Source: SZUA-430 sp964483585 (GTDB lineage: Bacteria; Pseudomonadota; Alphaproteobacteria; Micropepsales; Micropepsaceae). Taken from it: 64,000 bases of DNA. The DNA is taken from the NCBI GenBank assembly GCA_964483585.1, contig CAZABH010000011.1:1-64000 (forward strand), written 5' to 3'. Of the stretch, positions 63,672 through 64,000 are shown in pieces. Numbering within the stretch: position 1 is the stretch's first letter; every line of letters begins with the position of its first letter. The position numbers and the translations under genes are program-made. The notes below the pieces were generated by a model that was not told the DNA's origin, ran no database searches, and saw only the letters and a program-made list of their open reading frames with translations.

Positions 63672-63919
63672 GATTTTCCTTTGCCCCACCCGGGCTGCAT
63701 GGGTGCAGGAGGAGAGTACCGGTGATTCGGCGACAGTCAATTGTCCGCATACGAATGAATGACATCGTGCGTCGCTGGAAATTCCTCGCCATTCCGCCAT
63801 TCCGTCTGATGCACGCACCCTCGGGGCGAGCTCATGACTTTGGCGTAATGTCTTCACTCAAGCTGCGCGTTCCTTACCATGGTGCCAGTATGATTCGTTT
63901 TTTTATTGGAGTTATGGAA

Positions 63920-64000
63920 ATGAGACGATTCTTGGCCATTTCGGCGGCCACCATTGCCCTCGCAGTTCCGTCCATCGCAACCGCCGGCACGCCCGGCTTC
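63920..64000 (+). CDS. Start of an exported protein, cut by the window end
   Basis: The first 27 codons are visible: MRRFLAISAATIALAVPSIA then TAGTPGF, a typical Sec signal peptide with likely cleavage after an Ala near residue 21. GGAG lies eight bases before the ATG at 63920; an in-frame ATG at 63914 is too close to it. The 248 bases upstream include a T-rich stretch (63898-63906) but no promoter that can be assigned firmly. The product is unknown. Confidence 0.65.
   Translation, partial: MRRFLAISAATIALAVPSIATAGTPGF

Overview
The window reads as the chromosome of an alphaproteobacterium, probably Rhodospirillales-like. The evidence is high GC, dense short-spaced operons and gene families typical of that class: the BamF-type DUF3035 lipoprotein after lspA, DUF4170, DUF2093, TIGR01459 HAD hydrolase, plant/alphaproteobacterial-type GshA, and an LPS cluster of pmbA-cysQ-DUF4170-msbA-DUF374-waaA-lpxK-lpxL type. 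The genus cannot be fixed from sequence alone. No rRNA, tRNA, CRISPR array, phage or transposase gene was found. A run of 100 N at 53941-54040 shows that this is a scaffolded draft assembly.

Layout. (1) 0.2-7.9 kb: a polyamine/opine-type ABC importer (potA-D-B-C order, minus strand), divergent from a beta-alanine(omega-amino acid):pyruvate aminotransferase and alanine dehydrogenase. Together these could import an amine, move its amino group to pyruvate and release it as ammonia. (2) 7.9-21.3 kb: a beta-lactamase-fold protein lacking its catalytic residues, a Crp/Fnr regulator, SDR, OmpA lipoprotein, amidase, glutathione peroxidase, degenerate EAL protein, HAD hydrolase, MaoC hydratase, RibF, a TonB-dependent receptor with a possible Fur box, and dienelactone hydrolase. 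Four copies of a long-stem palindromic repeat lie here and nowhere else in the window; three of them supply the stop codon of a neighbouring gene. (3) 21.6-33.3 kb: housekeeping genes ileS-lspA-bamF, a clear intrinsic terminator, pgi-mutL, a large secreted multicopper oxidase, then rsmD-rluB and tadA.

(4) 33.3-39.8 kb: an acyl-CoA dehydrogenase of the ACAD10/ACAD11/LvaC type, a PAS histidine kinase, and a tightly coupled operon of two ACAD-associated phosphotransferases (LvaA/ACAD10-11 kinase-domain type) around an exported amidohydrolase. This looks like a split bacterial version of the kinase-plus-dehydrogenase pathway for 4-hydroxyacyl-CoA breakdown and is the most interesting functional unit here. 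(5) 39.9-43.8 kb: purD, xseA, a DUF2093 protein and an M23-family protein. (6) 43.7-52.1 kb: an eight-gene minus-strand cluster for lipid A/Kdo synthesis and export with cysQ and pmbA. (7) 52.2-64 kb: ogt beside a dispersed palindromic repeat, a methyltransferase/desaturase pair cut by the assembly gap, ubiA and rsmE divergent, gshA, a BrnTA toxin-antitoxin pair, SDR, two poorly known membrane proteins, DUF1993, a GMC oxidoreductase and the start of an exported protein cut by the window end.

Bases 1-178 hold no supportable gene, only GC-rich sequence and a stem-loop. The only gene-free stretch over 300 bases is 52745-53086, which is filled by the palindromic repeat.
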